A DNA stretch of 64,000 nucleotides. Origin: JBMYZL01 sp049610385. Its GTDB lineage: Bacteria; Bacteroidota; Bacteroidia; Flavobacteriales_D; Sanyastnellaceae. The notes under the pieces were generated by a model, which saw only the letters and a list, made by a program, of their open reading frames with translations, made no database searches and had not been told where the DNA came from. The position numbers and the translations under genes were made by a program. The number at the start of each line of letters is the position of its first letter. Position 1 is the first letter of the stretch. The DNA lies in assembly GCA_049610385.1 (NCBI GenBank), contig JBMYZL010000006.1, positions 66,504 to 130,503 on the forward strand, in the 5' to 3' direction. Positions 35,109-43,997 of this stretch are shown here, in pieces.

Positions 35109-36446
35109 TCATTGACAGGAGCCAAACTGCCCAAGTAAAACAAGAACATCAGAAACAGAAATGCAACCGTCAAAATCCGCATCTCCTGGCAATGCGACGA
35201 TGCACCGACAATTTTCAGGGTTCCATACCGTCCCCAGATCACAAGCAAGGGCCATGATTGCGGAATCGGGACATTCGGAGTCTACGGGATCTTCCAATGG
35301 ATCACCAACAGGCTCAATGAGGACATAACTCCAATCATTGACATCAAATTGTTCAGCACTGATGAGGTGGGTGATCCGTCCCTCCTCTAAAATGAGGTGA
35401 GGACGAGCTCTGGCACTGTAGGTTGAAGTCCCGTCGGCAAACTGAACCATCGCCCCTGCTGCCTCACCTGTCCAAGTCCAAATTTGTCCATCGGCAGACC
35501 AAGCATGTGCAAGACCGTCATAAAATTCATTGGCACCATTTACCGGCGTCATGTTGTGCATGATGGCGTGCCAAGTTTGTCGAATGGGATCATACCAAAC
35601 AAATGGATCTTCAACCCCTTCTGGCGTTAAACCATCATAGGGAGCCTCAAACAGGGGCATCTCGTCGTTCTGCCATACATAAGTAGTCGGATCCAAATAA
35701 TCAGTCGCCATGACCCAGTGCATCTGAGAACCCGAAGGATAAGTTCTCCAAAGACCCACCAAACTTCCATCTTGGGCCACCGCGGCAGAAAAATTTGCAT
35801 CGATGCCATCCGCCAGTTCAGATGGATTGAGCAAAACCAAAGGATCAGACCAAGGTCCATCCGGGCTTGTCGCTGTGCAAACCACAGTTGCCGCCTCACT
35901 GTTCTCTGAAACGCAATCGCCCGGAGGTTGTTGGGTGGATGGCTCACACGAGCAAGGGGGGCCATATTCAGATGGCCCCAATTGACCGTCTGCAGTGACA
36001 CCGGCCGTCAGAAAAGCCACCCAGTTTCCTCCAGGTCCACGCTTGACATCCACTGCATGCGCCATCACGGGAAATGCATCACCCACCACGGCGTATGGTC
36101 CCGCCGGTGAATTGCTCGTCGCATGCACCACCTTCGAATTCCGTGCCCAGTATTCGATGTCACAATTTCCATCGATGACACTGACCCACATGTGATAAAT
36201 TCCTGTGGCCTCGTCTTTGAGCACTGCTGCTCCCCAAGCATCCGTCTGAAGGGGGGCAAAACCCGTTTCAAGCATGGCCTCGCGCACATCCAACACATTG
36301 CATTCAGGCCCCGTCCATCCCTCATCGCATAGGCACGAATTGCTGACCGAATCATAACTGCCATTCAAACTGCATGGCCCAGGTTGGCCGAAATATTCCT
36401 TTTGGAAGAAAAGGACAAAGAAAAAAAGAGCCAGAATTCGAATCAT
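35109..36446 (-). CDS. Secreted EGF-like / five-bladed propeller protein with EF-hand-like C-terminal tail
   Basis: A 445-residue exported protein with a signal peptide ending in EYFGQ. An EGF-like module follows at about 24-50, with six cysteines and CLCDEGWTGPEC at its end. The middle ~320 residues resemble GH43/GH117-type five-bladed propellers (VVHATSNSPAGPYAVVG, GVEDPFVWYDP, YSARARPHLILEEGRITHLI). The last ~25 residues form an EF-hand or dockerin-like loop, GDADFDGCISVSDVLVLLGQ, ending FGSCQ. EGF plus this propeller is more familiar from eukaryotic secreted proteins. Catalytic activity is unproven. The upstream box is TAAATTTC, 6 bases before the ATG. Confidence 0.82.
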   Translation of the reverse strand: MIRILALFFFVLFFQKEYFGQPGPCSLNGSYDSVSNSCLCDEGWTGPECNVLDVREAMLETGFAPLQTDAWGAAVLKDEATGIYHMWVSVIDGNCDIEYWARNSKVVHATSNSPAGPYAVVGDAFPVMAHAVDVKRGPGGNWVAFLTAGVTADGQLGPSEYGPPCSCEPSTQQPPGDCVSENSEAATVVCTATSPDGPWSDPLVLLNPSELADGIDANFSAAVAQDGSLVGLWRTYPSGSQMHWVMATDYLDPTTYVWQNDEMPLFEAPYDGLTPEGVEDPFVWYDPIRQTWHAIMHNMTPVNGANEFYDGLAHAWSADGQIWTWTGEAAGAMVQFADGTSTYSARARPHLILEEGRITHLISAEQFDVNDWSYVLIEPVGDPLEDPVDSECPDSAIMALACDLGTVWNPENCRCIVALPGDADFDGCISVSDVLVLLGQFGSCQ

Positions 36447-36452
36447 GGTGAT

Positions 36453-36460
36453 GAAATTTA
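36453..36460 (-). promoter_or_regulatory. Candidate -7 box TAAATTTC for the EGF/propeller gene, 6 bases before ATG
   Basis: On the minus strand TAAATTTC, then ATCACC, then ATG at 36446. It differs from TAnnTTTG in the last base only. Confidence 0.35.
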
Positions 36461-36543
36461 CATCAAGTCAATAAATATTCAGTTCAACGCCTCTCTATCA
36501 AAGACAAATTTTGTCTTCCAAGGGAAATGGCATGCATCCCCGG

Positions 36544-36984
36544 TCAAACATCATCTGAAAAGAAATTGAGCCAAGCTTCCAACTTTTGCATGCGATCGTG
36601 AGGGCCTTTCAGAAGAACCCAATCGTCATCCATCAAGTTGTGAATTTGAAGAAAGAACTCACTTGAATCGATTTGTTGAAGCGATTGAATGGTGAATTGA
36701 CCCTTTTTGAAGGGGATTCCGTAAGTCTCCAATTGCACCCGGAAATACAGAATACATCCGCCTTCAGTGCGTTGAAAATTGCCCCATTTCAAAGCGGAAG
36801 TTTGCCGAATCAAAGGGGACAATTCTCGGTCACTGGTGTCTTCGAGGAGAAATTTGGGGGAACCCGTCGATTGGCCAGCAAACCCGGACTTGAGCGATGC
36901 CCAAAGACCCAAAGGCGGACCACTTAACGCGTAGACCTCTGCCCATCGGTTGGGGTCGTTGTATGTCAAGTTCCAATGCCTCAT
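36544..36984 (-). CDS. Unknown protein coupled to CRY-DASH
   Basis: A 146-residue soluble protein with no recognised family. It is rich in aromatic residues (MRHWNLTYNDPNRWAEVYAL near the start, KLEAWLNFFSDDV at the end) and looks like a mixed alpha/beta domain. Its ATG shares one base with the CRY-DASH stop (TGATG), so it is translated from the photorepair operon transcript. That position suggests a role in light-driven repair or chromophore handling, but nothing in the sequence shows it. An alternative in-frame start at 37017 lies inside the CRY-DASH gene. Confidence 0.66.
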   Translation of the reverse strand: MRHWNLTYNDPNRWAEVYALSGPPLGLWASLKSGFAGQSTGSPKFLLEDTSDRELSPLIRQTSALKWGNFQRTEGGCILYFRVQLETYGIPFKKGQFTIQSLQQIDSSEFFLQIHNLMDDDWVLLKGPHDRMQKLEAWLNFFSDDV

Positions 36985-38276
36985 CACACAGGATTCAACA
37001 ATGTAGGTTGAGACCAATAAGCGACGTATTTGCCATCCGGATCATAGCGCTCGGCCTGGCTGCGTGTGTTGAATTTCCGATTGGGTCTCGGATCATTTCC
37101 CACACCTGCGATATATGCCCAGTTGCCCCAATTGCTGGCTGGATCGTAATCGATGAGTTGTTGCTCAAAATGCGCTGCACCCCACCTCCAATCAACCCCC
37201 AAGTCATGCACCAAATAAGAGGCCACATTTTGCCGTCCTCTGTTGGACATGAATCCAGTTGCTTGCAACTCTCGCATGTTTGCATTGACGAACGCGTCTT
37301 GGGTGTGGCCCGATTTCCAAGATTCAAAGGCCCTCATGGCTCGGTTGTCTGACGCTCCAGGGCCCACATCTCCTTTGCGGTTTTCGACCGGTTTGATGCC
37401 CGATTTCCAAAACAATCGAGGACCGTGGCGCATGGCCACAAATCGAAAATAATCCCGCCACAGCAATTCAAACACCAGCCAATAAGTGCTCTCATTGCGC
37501 TCCACCTCTTCCTCAAAACGTTGTATTTCATCATACACCTCTCTTGGGCTGATGCAACCATTCGCGAGCCAAGGACTGAACTTGCTGCTGTAGTCTGCGC
37601 CCAAAAGGCCGTTCCTGGTCTTTTTGTAAATCGACAAGCGCTTCCTTTTCCAGAAATAGTGCGTCAAACGGTCGTGCGCCGCTTTTGAGCCTCCTTCAAA
37701 AGGCCAAACTCCCCTGGAATCGTCAGATAGGGCCAAAAATTCAATCTCATCCGACCTCCATTCATTCGGCGAGAAGATGGATTTTGGGGCTGGAAGGGTT
37801 TCACAAACAACCCAATCCTTTTCGACCTTGTTCCGAAATCGGGTGAAGACATCAGGCAATTGATGCAGTTTAAAGGGCAAGTCTTCGGGATGAATCAGTG
37901 TCATGCCTTCTTCCAAGTGAAGCGTCAAAACTTCAGCAACTTGGGCCTCACGTTGAACCTCTTCTGTTGTATGTTCTCGCGTGGCATGTACCTCTTGGGC
38001 GCCAAATTCTTCAGCCAACTGCATGAGGATTTCAACGGGATTGCCCGATCGAATGCGGAGACCACTCCCGAGATTTTCAAGGGCTTGGGTCAAATCCCAA
38101 AGGGACTCCAATTGAAATTTGCGACGCCGGTCCGAAGCCCGTTCAGCCGTCCAAAACCGTTCGTCAAAAATGTAAATCGGCAAAACGGGAGCGCCGGTTT
38201 TAACGGCCATTTGCAGGGCAGGATTGTCTGCAACCCGCAGGTCATTTCGAAACCAAAATATCACAGGTTTTTTCAC
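36984..38276 (-). CDS. DASH-family cryptochrome
   Basis: A 430-residue FAD flavoprotein. The N-terminal photolyase Rossmann domain begins FWFRNDLRVADNPAL. The C-terminal FAD domain has the CRY-DASH hallmark region FMSNRGRQNVASYLVHDLGV and DYDPASNWGNWAYIAGVGND. Members repair cyclobutane dimers, mainly in single-stranded DNA, and bind FAD plus usually methenyl-tetrahydrofolate. It starts with GTG and overlaps the FeS-BCP gene by 4 bases (GTGA). It is one of three photolyase-superfamily genes in the same operon. Confidence 0.95.
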   Translation of the reverse strand: MKKPVIFWFRNDLRVADNPALQMAVKTGAPVLPIYIFDERFWTAERASDRRRKFQLESLWDLTQALENLGSGLRIRSGNPVEILMQLAEEFGAQEVHATREHTTEEVQREAQVAEVLTLHLEEGMTLIHPEDLPFKLHQLPDVFTRFRNKVEKDWVVCETLPAPKSIFSPNEWRSDEIEFLALSDDSRGVWPFEGGSKAAHDRLTHYFWKRKRLSIYKKTRNGLLGADYSSKFSPWLANGCISPREVYDEIQRFEEEVERNESTYWLVFELLWRDYFRFVAMRHGPRLFWKSGIKPVENRKGDVGPGASDNRAMRAFESWKSGHTQDAFVNANMRELQATGFMSNRGRQNVASYLVHDLGVDWRWGAAHFEQQLIDYDPASNWGNWAYIAGVGNDPRPNRKFNTRSQAERYDPDGKYVAYWSQPTLLNPV

Positions 38277-39850
38277 AACGATTCCAAATTTTCCAAGTGA
38301 TTCGCAGCTGTCTCCAAAATCTCTGCGCGCTTCTGTGCATCCATTTTGTCCCAGGTTCGATAGGCCATCCCAATTCTCGGATTCCTGGCCAATTTGTCCC
38401 GGTGGCGATCATAAAACTGCCAATAAAAACTGTTGAATGGGCAACTGTCCGGACCTGTTTTCTCCTTGGCTTGGTATCGACAGTCCGAACAATACGGCCC
38501 CATTTTCTTCATGTAATTCGCGCTCGCCACGTAAGGCTTGGTCCCGACAATGCCTCCGTCTGCGAATTGGCTCATTCCTCTGGCATTTGGCATTTCCACC
38601 CACTCGATGGCATCGATGTATACGCCCAAATACCAGGCATCCACCTCATCGGGATCAATTCCTGCCAACAACGCGAAATTTCCCGTCACCATTAATCTCT
38701 GGATGTGATGAGCATAGGCATGGTCTAGGGTTTGCCGGATGGTATGGCGCAAACACGCCATGTGGGTTTCACCCGTCCAAAACCACCGGGGCAGTTTGCG
38801 CTCATGACCGAAAAAATTCAGGCCGGCATAATCCGGCATTTGTGCCCAATAAATGCCCCGCATGTATTCACGCCAACCCAAAATCTGGCGAATGAATCCC
38901 TCGACTTGTGTGATGTCAGCGTGATCTGGATTTTCACGCCAACATGCTTCAATCGCCTGAATCACCTCCAAAGGCGAAATGAGTTTCACATTCATCCCAA
39001 AACTCAATCGCGAGTGATAAACAACCCAACTGTCACGGGTCATGGCATCTTGGAAGTCTCCAAATCTTGGCAGCAGTTCCGCTATGAAATGATCTATCAA
39101 TGCCAGGCACTCCGCACGGGTCACTGGCCATCCCAATGACCGCATATCGATTTCACCCACTGTCTGTACACCCTGCTCAGTCAGCATATCCACAACTTCT
39201 TTTGGGTCTCGGTCCCACAGCATGGGATGCGGAGGCACATGGCCTTTGGGCAATTTTTTGCGATTGGTGGCATCGTAATTCCATTCCCCACCAGATGGGG
39301 AATCTTCAGGCTCCATCAACACGTTGAACTTCCTTCGCATCATCCGATAGAAGGACTCCATCAAATATGTCTTTTTGCCGGCAAAGTGGGCCGCCAAATC
39401 CGATCGCTCGGTCAGGAAATGTTCCGAATCCACAACATGCGTTTGGAAACCTTTGGCATTCCATTGTCGGGCGATTTCATGCATCTGTGCATCCAAACGC
39501 CATTCATCTGGCATCTGCCAAGACCACGCTGTGGCACCCGTTGCTTCTCGAATTCGCCACAATTCATCGGCAAAAGATCCTGTATTGGCCTCATCGTCCA
39601 AACGAACATAATGAACCCGATGTCCAGCGGCCAGCAGCCTTTCGGCGAACAAGCGCATCGCCATGAAAAAAGCCACAACTTTCTGGACATGATGCAGGGC
39701 ATAATCGGTCTCTGAACGGAGTTCACACATGATGTAAAGCACCTGTGAATCCGGGAGCGCAAACCAACTGTGGCCAGCATTCAACTGATCACCCAAAACA
39801 AGGCGAAGCTCGCGGGCGGGGTTCAAATCTTGAGGCGATTGCGACGGCAT
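38273..39850 (-). CDS. FeS-BCP (CryPro) family photolyase, probable (6-4) photolyase
   Basis: A 525-residue protein. The bacterial (6-4) photolyase lineage with an iron-sulfur cluster is recognisable from [15 protein letters not shown] at the start, [12 protein letters not shown], and the cluster ligands: one cysteine in HMACLRHT and three in GPYCSDCRY and DSCPFN. Agrobacterium PhrB, the reference member, repairs (6-4) photoproducts and carries a lumazine antenna plus FAD and [4Fe-4S]. The gene overlaps DUF2256 by 28 bases upstream and CRY-DASH by 4 bases downstream. Confidence 0.93.
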   Translation of the reverse strand: MPSQSPQDLNPARELRLVLGDQLNAGHSWFALPDSQVLYIMCELRSETDYALHHVQKVVAFFMAMRLFAERLLAAGHRVHYVRLDDEANTGSFADELWRIREATGATAWSWQMPDEWRLDAQMHEIARQWNAKGFQTHVVDSEHFLTERSDLAAHFAGKKTYLMESFYRMMRRKFNVLMEPEDSPSGGEWNYDATNRKKLPKGHVPPHPMLWDRDPKEVVDMLTEQGVQTVGEIDMRSLGWPVTRAECLALIDHFIAELLPRFGDFQDAMTRDSWVVYHSRLSFGMNVKLISPLEVIQAIEACWRENPDHADITQVEGFIRQILGWREYMRGIYWAQMPDYAGLNFFGHERKLPRWFWTGETHMACLRHTIRQTLDHAYAHHIQRLMVTGNFALLAGIDPDEVDAWYLGVYIDAIEWVEMPNARGMSQFADGGIVGTKPYVASANYMKKMGPYCSDCRYQAKEKTGPDSCPFNSFYWQFYDRHRDKLARNPRIGMAYRTWDKMDAQKRAEILETAANHLENLESL

Positions 39851-39969
39851 CTTTCACTGCAGTAACGCACTTCATCCCAAACCTTTTCCCATTTTTTTCG
39901 CCAAGTAAAGGGTCGTCCACAGACAACGCAATCCTTGGCGGGCAGGTTTGCTTTCGCGCGTGATTTCAC
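39823..39969 (-). CDS. DUF2256 zinc-ribbon mini-protein
   Basis: A 48-residue protein starting at a GTG. Two cysteine pairs, C14/C17 in CVVCGRPF and C37/C41 in YCSERC, make a treble-clef or zinc-ribbon knuckle. The block [20 protein letters not shown] is the DUF2256 signature. Its last 28 bases overlap the start of the FeS-BCP photolyase gene, suggesting translational coupling. DUF2256 genes are recurrently found next to photolyases; their function is unknown, and the basic zinc knuckle would fit nucleic-acid or protein binding. Confidence 0.85.
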   Translation of the reverse strand: MKSRAKANLPAKDCVVCGRPFTWRKKWEKVWDEVRYCSERCRRNRLKI

Positions 39970-40015
39970 GGAAAGACAACAACCCGATTCCAACGGGGTT
40001 CAATTCACAATCGAA

Positions 40016-40918
40016 TCACCCGCCTTGAAGTGTCTTGAGCTCGGTCCAACTTTTCGGAACAGGGTGAGCCTTCACCTTTGCGGGCACATCGAGGTCCTTC
40101 AAAAATTTGAGGACCAAATCATTGAAAATTTCAGGCGCTTCGATGCTGCACACATGTCCACAATTTTCAATCACACTCAAACGCATGTTTCGCTGCATCC
40201 GCGCAAACCGCTCTGCGGCGCGAAAAAAAATGTGGTCTTGATCTCCCATCACCACCAAACCCTTTTTCATGACCGGTCGATTCACATACTCGCGTATCAA
40301 AGCGAAAAAGGGCTTGTAGAGTTCCACCCATTTGAGGTATTCACCTTGGGTCAATCGTTTGGATTGTCGTCTAAAGATGTAACGGCTCAACCGGTGATTC
40401 GACCGTGGCAACACGATAAAACTAAACAGCCAATAAATGGCGCGATAGGGCAAAATTTCATTGAGCAATTTGGCACTGTGAACAAACAAATGCATCAACC
40501 GACTGCCATCAAAAATGGCACCCGCCATCACCATCCGATCAATCAATTCCGGACGCTCAATGTCCAACTTTTGCAAAATCACACTGCCAATGCTCAAACT
40601 GACAAAATGGGCTTTTTCGATACCGACATAATCCACTACAGCGAGAATATCCTCCGCCACAATGTCAAAGTCATAGGCTTCATATTCCGGCAGAATGTCC
40701 TTTGAAAAACCGTGATCACGCAAGTCAATCAGCAACAATCGGTAATGGGGAGCGAAGGCCTCAATCTGGAATTTCCAAGTCCGAATGCTCCCCCCTGCCC
40801 CGTGGATGAATACGAGCCATGGTGACTCAGACTCATCGGTTCGGTCGATGATTTCATGATGAAGCAACGTGCGACCGCTTTCATCTCGCTGGACAGACAT
40901 GGGGGGTTGGGATTCCAT
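40016..40918 (-). CDS. Alpha/beta hydrolase in the photorepair operon
   Basis: A 300-residue alpha/beta hydrolase. The oxyanion block is WLVFIHGAGGS. The nucleophile elbow is VSLSIGS (serine in an S-x-S-x-G context), the acid is probably in VVMGDQDHIF, and the histidine is in ENCGHVCSIEAP. The substrate is unknown. It starts 12 bases after the upstream photolyase-like gene. ATG at 40918 is chosen over a TTG 9 bases earlier. TAAATTTG at 40925-40932 lies 6 bases before this ATG but includes the previous stop codon, so an internal promoter is possible but not certain. Confidence 0.85.
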   Translation of the reverse strand: MESQPPMSVQRDESGRTLLHHEIIDRTDESESPWLVFIHGAGGSIRTWKFQIEAFAPHYRLLLIDLRDHGFSKDILPEYEAYDFDIVAEDILAVVDYVGIEKAHFVSLSIGSVILQKLDIERPELIDRMVMAGAIFDGSRLMHLFVHSAKLLNEILPYRAIYWLFSFIVLPRSNHRLSRYIFRRQSKRLTQGEYLKWVELYKPFFALIREYVNRPVMKKGLVVMGDQDHIFFRAAERFARMQRNMRLSVIENCGHVCSIEAPEIFNDLVLKFLKDLDVPAKVKAHPVPKSWTELKTLQGG

Positions 40919-40929
40919 CTGTGCCAAAT

Positions 40930-42381
40930 TTAGGCCATTCGGCCCCCAGGGAGGGTATGACGCCTCAAGATTCTCTGGGCCTCCTTTGTCACTTCAGGGT
41001 GCGCACGGTGACGATAGAGGATTTCACGTGCATTTCGGGCCGCTCGCTCGAGGTTGACAATGGGCTTGGGGTAATTCACCCCCAATTCAAAATTCATCAA
41101 TACCGCCTCCATTGGGGGCAGCGTCCACGGCGCGAAAATATGCGGTGCAGACAATTCGCGAAGTTCTGGAACCCATTTGCGGATGAAATCTCCCTTCGGG
41201 TCGTGGTCTTCTGCCTGTTTTACAGGGTTGTAAATCCGGACCGTGTTGATGCCGGTCACCCCAGCTTGCATTTGAAATTGAGGATAGTGAATTCCCGGTT
41301 CGAAATCCAAAAATTGCCTAGCCAAATGCTCCACACCTGCCTGCCACGGTTGCCACAAATGATGGGTGAAAAAACTAACCAACATCGCCCGCATCCGAAA
41401 GTTGATGTATCCAGTCTCTTGCAAGCACCGCATGCAGGCATCCACCAATGGAAAACCCGTTTGGCCTGATTTCCAGGCCTCGACAAATTTGGGGTTCAAC
41501 GGTTTGTCCAATTGGCTGTATCCGCGATTGACGTCGCGGAACTCCATTTGGTCTTCCATTTCAAATTTCTGAATGAAATGACAATGCCATCGCAAACGAT
41601 CCGCAAAGGCCCGAAATGCCCTTCGCCTGCCGCGTCTGATGGCAGCCTCTTTCTGGGCTTGATGCACCTGCCGAATGCTCAAATTGCCCCACGCAATGAA
41701 GGGGCTCAGGCGGCTGCAACCCGTTCTGCTGGCTTCGGGTTTTGAAATGGAACGGCTGTACTGATCCACTCGGTTTTCGCAGAAACTCTTCAAGTATGCG
41801 TGGGCCTTGGTCTCACCACCTGGCTGCATCCCATGGGCATCTGGTTCCCATCGGGGCATGGCCGATTCATCGGGCAAATGGTCAGGACAAGCGGCCCGAT
41901 ACAATGACCACTCAGGAACATCCTGGGGTTCTTCCATGTGCGCATACCAAGCCTTCCGCCATCCCGACCGATTCTGCCTTCCACGATGCACCCCATTTTG
42001 CTGAAATTCATGCCATGGAAGGTGATGGGTTTGGCACATTTGAGACAAGGCAACATCCCTTTTGAACGTCACTGCCAATCCAGTTTCGAGGTAGGAATAC
42101 AATGCTTCGATGTTGCCCGATTTCAAATGATGACCGAACCACCGAATTGGATCTCCAATCCACTCGGTGATTCGGGTTTGAAGGGGCCGCAATTGCATGT
42201 TCATATCATCCAAGGACTGACGGACAAATCGCCAATGCCTGGAGCTGTATGCCGGGTGGTTCCAAAGTTTGGGTTCATGAATGTACAAGAGCAAGACGGG
42301 CCCATTCCCATCGGCCAAAGCCGCTTTCAATGGAGCGTGATCCCGCAACCTCAAATCACGTTTGAACCAAACCACCTTCAT
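40930..42381 (-). CDS. Divergent cryptochrome/photolyase family protein
   Basis: A 483-residue member of the photolyase superfamily. The N-terminus [20 protein letters not shown] gives the photolyase domain, and the FAD domain shows [17 protein letters not shown] and the C-terminal half [17 protein letters not shown]. Where class I photolyases have NNGGWQW and then RIFNP, this protein has [13 protein letters not shown] and RIYNP. By eye the FAD-proximal Trp (E. coli W382) is Phe and the residue matching N378 is probably His. It is thus neither a standard CPD photolyase nor CRY-DASH. The ATG at 42381 overlaps the flavin reductase stop by 4 bases. Confidence 0.88.
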   Translation of the reverse strand: MKVVWFKRDLRLRDHAPLKAALADGNGPVLLLYIHEPKLWNHPAYSSRHWRFVRQSLDDMNMQLRPLQTRITEWIGDPIRWFGHHLKSGNIEALYSYLETGLAVTFKRDVALSQMCQTHHLPWHEFQQNGVHRGRQNRSGWRKAWYAHMEEPQDVPEWSLYRAACPDHLPDESAMPRWEPDAHGMQPGGETKAHAYLKSFCENRVDQYSRSISKPEASRTGCSRLSPFIAWGNLSIRQVHQAQKEAAIRRGRRRAFRAFADRLRWHCHFIQKFEMEDQMEFRDVNRGYSQLDKPLNPKFVEAWKSGQTGFPLVDACMRCLQETGYINFRMRAMLVSFFTHHLWQPWQAGVEHLARQFLDFEPGIHYPQFQMQAGVTGINTVRIYNPVKQAEDHDPKGDFIRKWVPELRELSAPHIFAPWTLPPMEAVLMNFELGVNYPKPIVNLERAARNAREILYRHRAHPEVTKEAQRILRRHTLPGGRMA

Positions 42382-43061
42382 GCGTCGTCCCAACCATGTA
42401 GAAAATCAGGCAACTCATTTGGCTCGGGGGCTTCGGGTTTGGCGTAAGCCCAACGGGCCAAGCCCTTTGTCGTATGGTAACCATCCAAACCACTCCCAGC
42501 CACCCCATCCAATCCCTCCAAATGCAAATATCCATCTGAGGCCCATGCCTCAGTGGGAAACTCCACCCACCGGATGCGACCAATCAAAAAACGGCAACCG
42601 TTTTGTTCAATCGGAATCTCTTCGACCAATTCACATCCAATTCGAACATGTGACTCCTCCACCGCCGGGGCCTCAAATCCACAGCGAGGCCATGGGGTCA
42701 GACCCGTGGCCTCGAATTCAGAGCCTGCATGTCTCGCCGAGGTTTGATGTGCAGCCTTGGCCATGGCGGAATTGACGTGGTTCACCGTCCACACCCCCGT
42801 TTCACGGATGTTCCAATAGGTGTGGCTGCCCTGATCCCGGGGAACAGGTGGCCGCATCACCATGCCCAACAACGCGGGATCAGACCCCAAATGCACAACT
42901 GAACTGACGATTGCGAGATTTTCGGTCTCCCTGTCTCCCCCGCGTGTCCCAATGAGGTTGAGGCTTTTGAAACCGCTCAAACTGTTGACCAAGCGCCCAC
43001 GCTTTCGGCGAGGCATCAACGCCAGGTCATCATCACTCAATGATTGAAATGCACTTGACAC
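42378..43061 (-). CDS. Flavin reductase-like protein
   Basis: A 227-residue FMN-binding split-barrel protein of the flavin reductase-like type. Visible blocks are [15 protein letters not shown] near the N-terminus and the flavin-pocket region [20 protein letters not shown]. It starts with GTG at 43061, and homologues have the same N-terminal length. It could supply reduced flavin to, or keep reduced, the FAD cofactor of the three photolyase-type enzymes downstream; that is inference from operon context. The stop overlaps the start of the divergent photolyase-like gene (ATGA). Confidence 0.87.
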   Translation of the reverse strand: MSSAFQSLSDDDLALMPRRKRGRLVNSLSGFKSLNLIGTRGGDRETENLAIVSSVVHLGSDPALLGMVMRPPVPRDQGSHTYWNIRETGVWTVNHVNSAMAKAAHQTSARHAGSEFEATGLTPWPRCGFEAPAVEESHVRIGCELVEEIPIEQNGCRFLIGRIRWVEFPTEAWASDGYLHLEGLDGVAGSGLDGYHTTKGLARWAYAKPEAPEPNELPDFLHGWDDA

Positions 43062-43070
43062 TGCTTTGAA

Positions 43071-43775
43071 TTATTGGATGGAAGAAAGACCACCGTCGAG
43101 GGCATGGACCACGCCCGACACCGAAGCAGAGGAGTCACTGAGAAGCCAAGCAGCCAAAGATGCCACCTCTGCCGCACTTGCCACCCGCTTCAGGGGATGA
43201 CGATCAGCAGAGGCCTTGCGCTTGTCTTCCGTCCCTAACAAAGCGGAAGCCAAAGGCGTATCCGTTAACGAAGGTGCAATCGCATTCACTCGGATGGTGG
43301 GGGCCCATTCAGCAGCCAAACTTCGAGTCAAACCCTCGACAGCACCCTTCGCTCCAGCGATGCTGGCATGAAAGCTCATGCCCTTCCGAACAGCCACAGT
43401 ACTGAATAGAACGACAGAGGCATTCGCGCTGGCTTTGAGGATTTTGAAATTTGCTTGCAAGGTTTGAACCGCACCCAAATAATTGACTTCCAAATCGGTC
43501 ATGAGTTGGTCCCGCTTCAATCCCCTTAAAGGCTTCAGAGTGATGCTGCCTGGACAATAAACCAAACCATCCAATTGGTTCGCAAAACCGGACAAATCAC
43601 ATGGATGTGCCACGGCATCGAAAACCAGCGGTTGATAAGATTCCGTGGATTTGCCAGCATCCCTTTGCCCCCCCGTTCGGCTGACCCCAATGACGTGATG
43701 ACCTGCGTCCAAAAGCTGTTCTCGCAATGCCGCACCAATGCCTTTGGAATCCCCTATGATTGCATAGGTTTTCAT
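43071..43775 (-). CDS. SDR-family protein lacking the catalytic tyrosine
   Basis: A 234-residue Rossmann-fold short-chain dehydrogenase. Nucleotide-binding loop GDSKGIGAAL; C-terminal block IRVNAIAPSLTDTPLA. The catalytic YxxxK is read as IAGAK (SFHASIAGAKGAVEG): the lysine is present but the tyrosine position is isoleucine, so ordinary hydride-transfer chemistry is doubtful. Similar Tyr-less SDRs are remembered next to Bacteroidota photolyase genes. Its ATG overlaps the stop of the mini-gene upstream, and the flavin reductase follows after 9 bases. Confidence 0.87.
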   Translation of the reverse strand: MKTYAIIGDSKGIGAALREQLLDAGHHVIGVSRTGGQRDAGKSTESYQPLVFDAVAHPCDLSGFANQLDGLVYCPGSITLKPLRGLKRDQLMTDLEVNYLGAVQTLQANFKILKASANASVVLFSTVAVRKGMSFHASIAGAKGAVEGLTRSLAAEWAPTIRVNAIAPSLTDTPLASALLGTEDKRKASADRHPLKRVASAAEVASLAAWLLSDSSASVSGVVHALDGGLSSIQ

Positions 43776-43948
43776 GCTTGTCCCTCTTTTTGCAAATCCA
43801 ATATTTGCTGTTCGATTTGCACAGCCTTGGCGGTCATCTCATCCGATTTTTTCCGATCGATGGTACTCAACCGATGGGCTTCCGCAAGACATTTTTCTTT
43901 TTCCTTCCGGAGCTTGTCCACGGGGTCTTTTTTGAACCAATTCAACAT
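43772..43948 (-). CDS. Lacal_2735-like mini-protein
   Basis: A 58-residue highly charged helical protein. It starts MLNWFKKDPVDKLRKEKEK and continues through AHRLSTIDRKKSDEMTAKA to a coiled-coil-like end. This matches the Lacal_2735 family of tiny Bacteroidota proteins (FKK near the start, then a DRKKSDE-type block). It has no cysteine pair or membrane segment; function is unknown. The stop overlaps the SDR start by 4 bases, so it leads the photorepair gene run, 49 bases after valS on the same strand. Confidence 0.8.
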   Translation of the reverse strand: MLNWFKKDPVDKLRKEKEKCLAEAHRLSTIDRKKSDEMTAKAVQIEQQILDLQKEGQA

Positions 43949-43997
43949 GGTGAATCAACAACTTCACCACCCTGGTGTTCTCCACCCGATATCGCAA

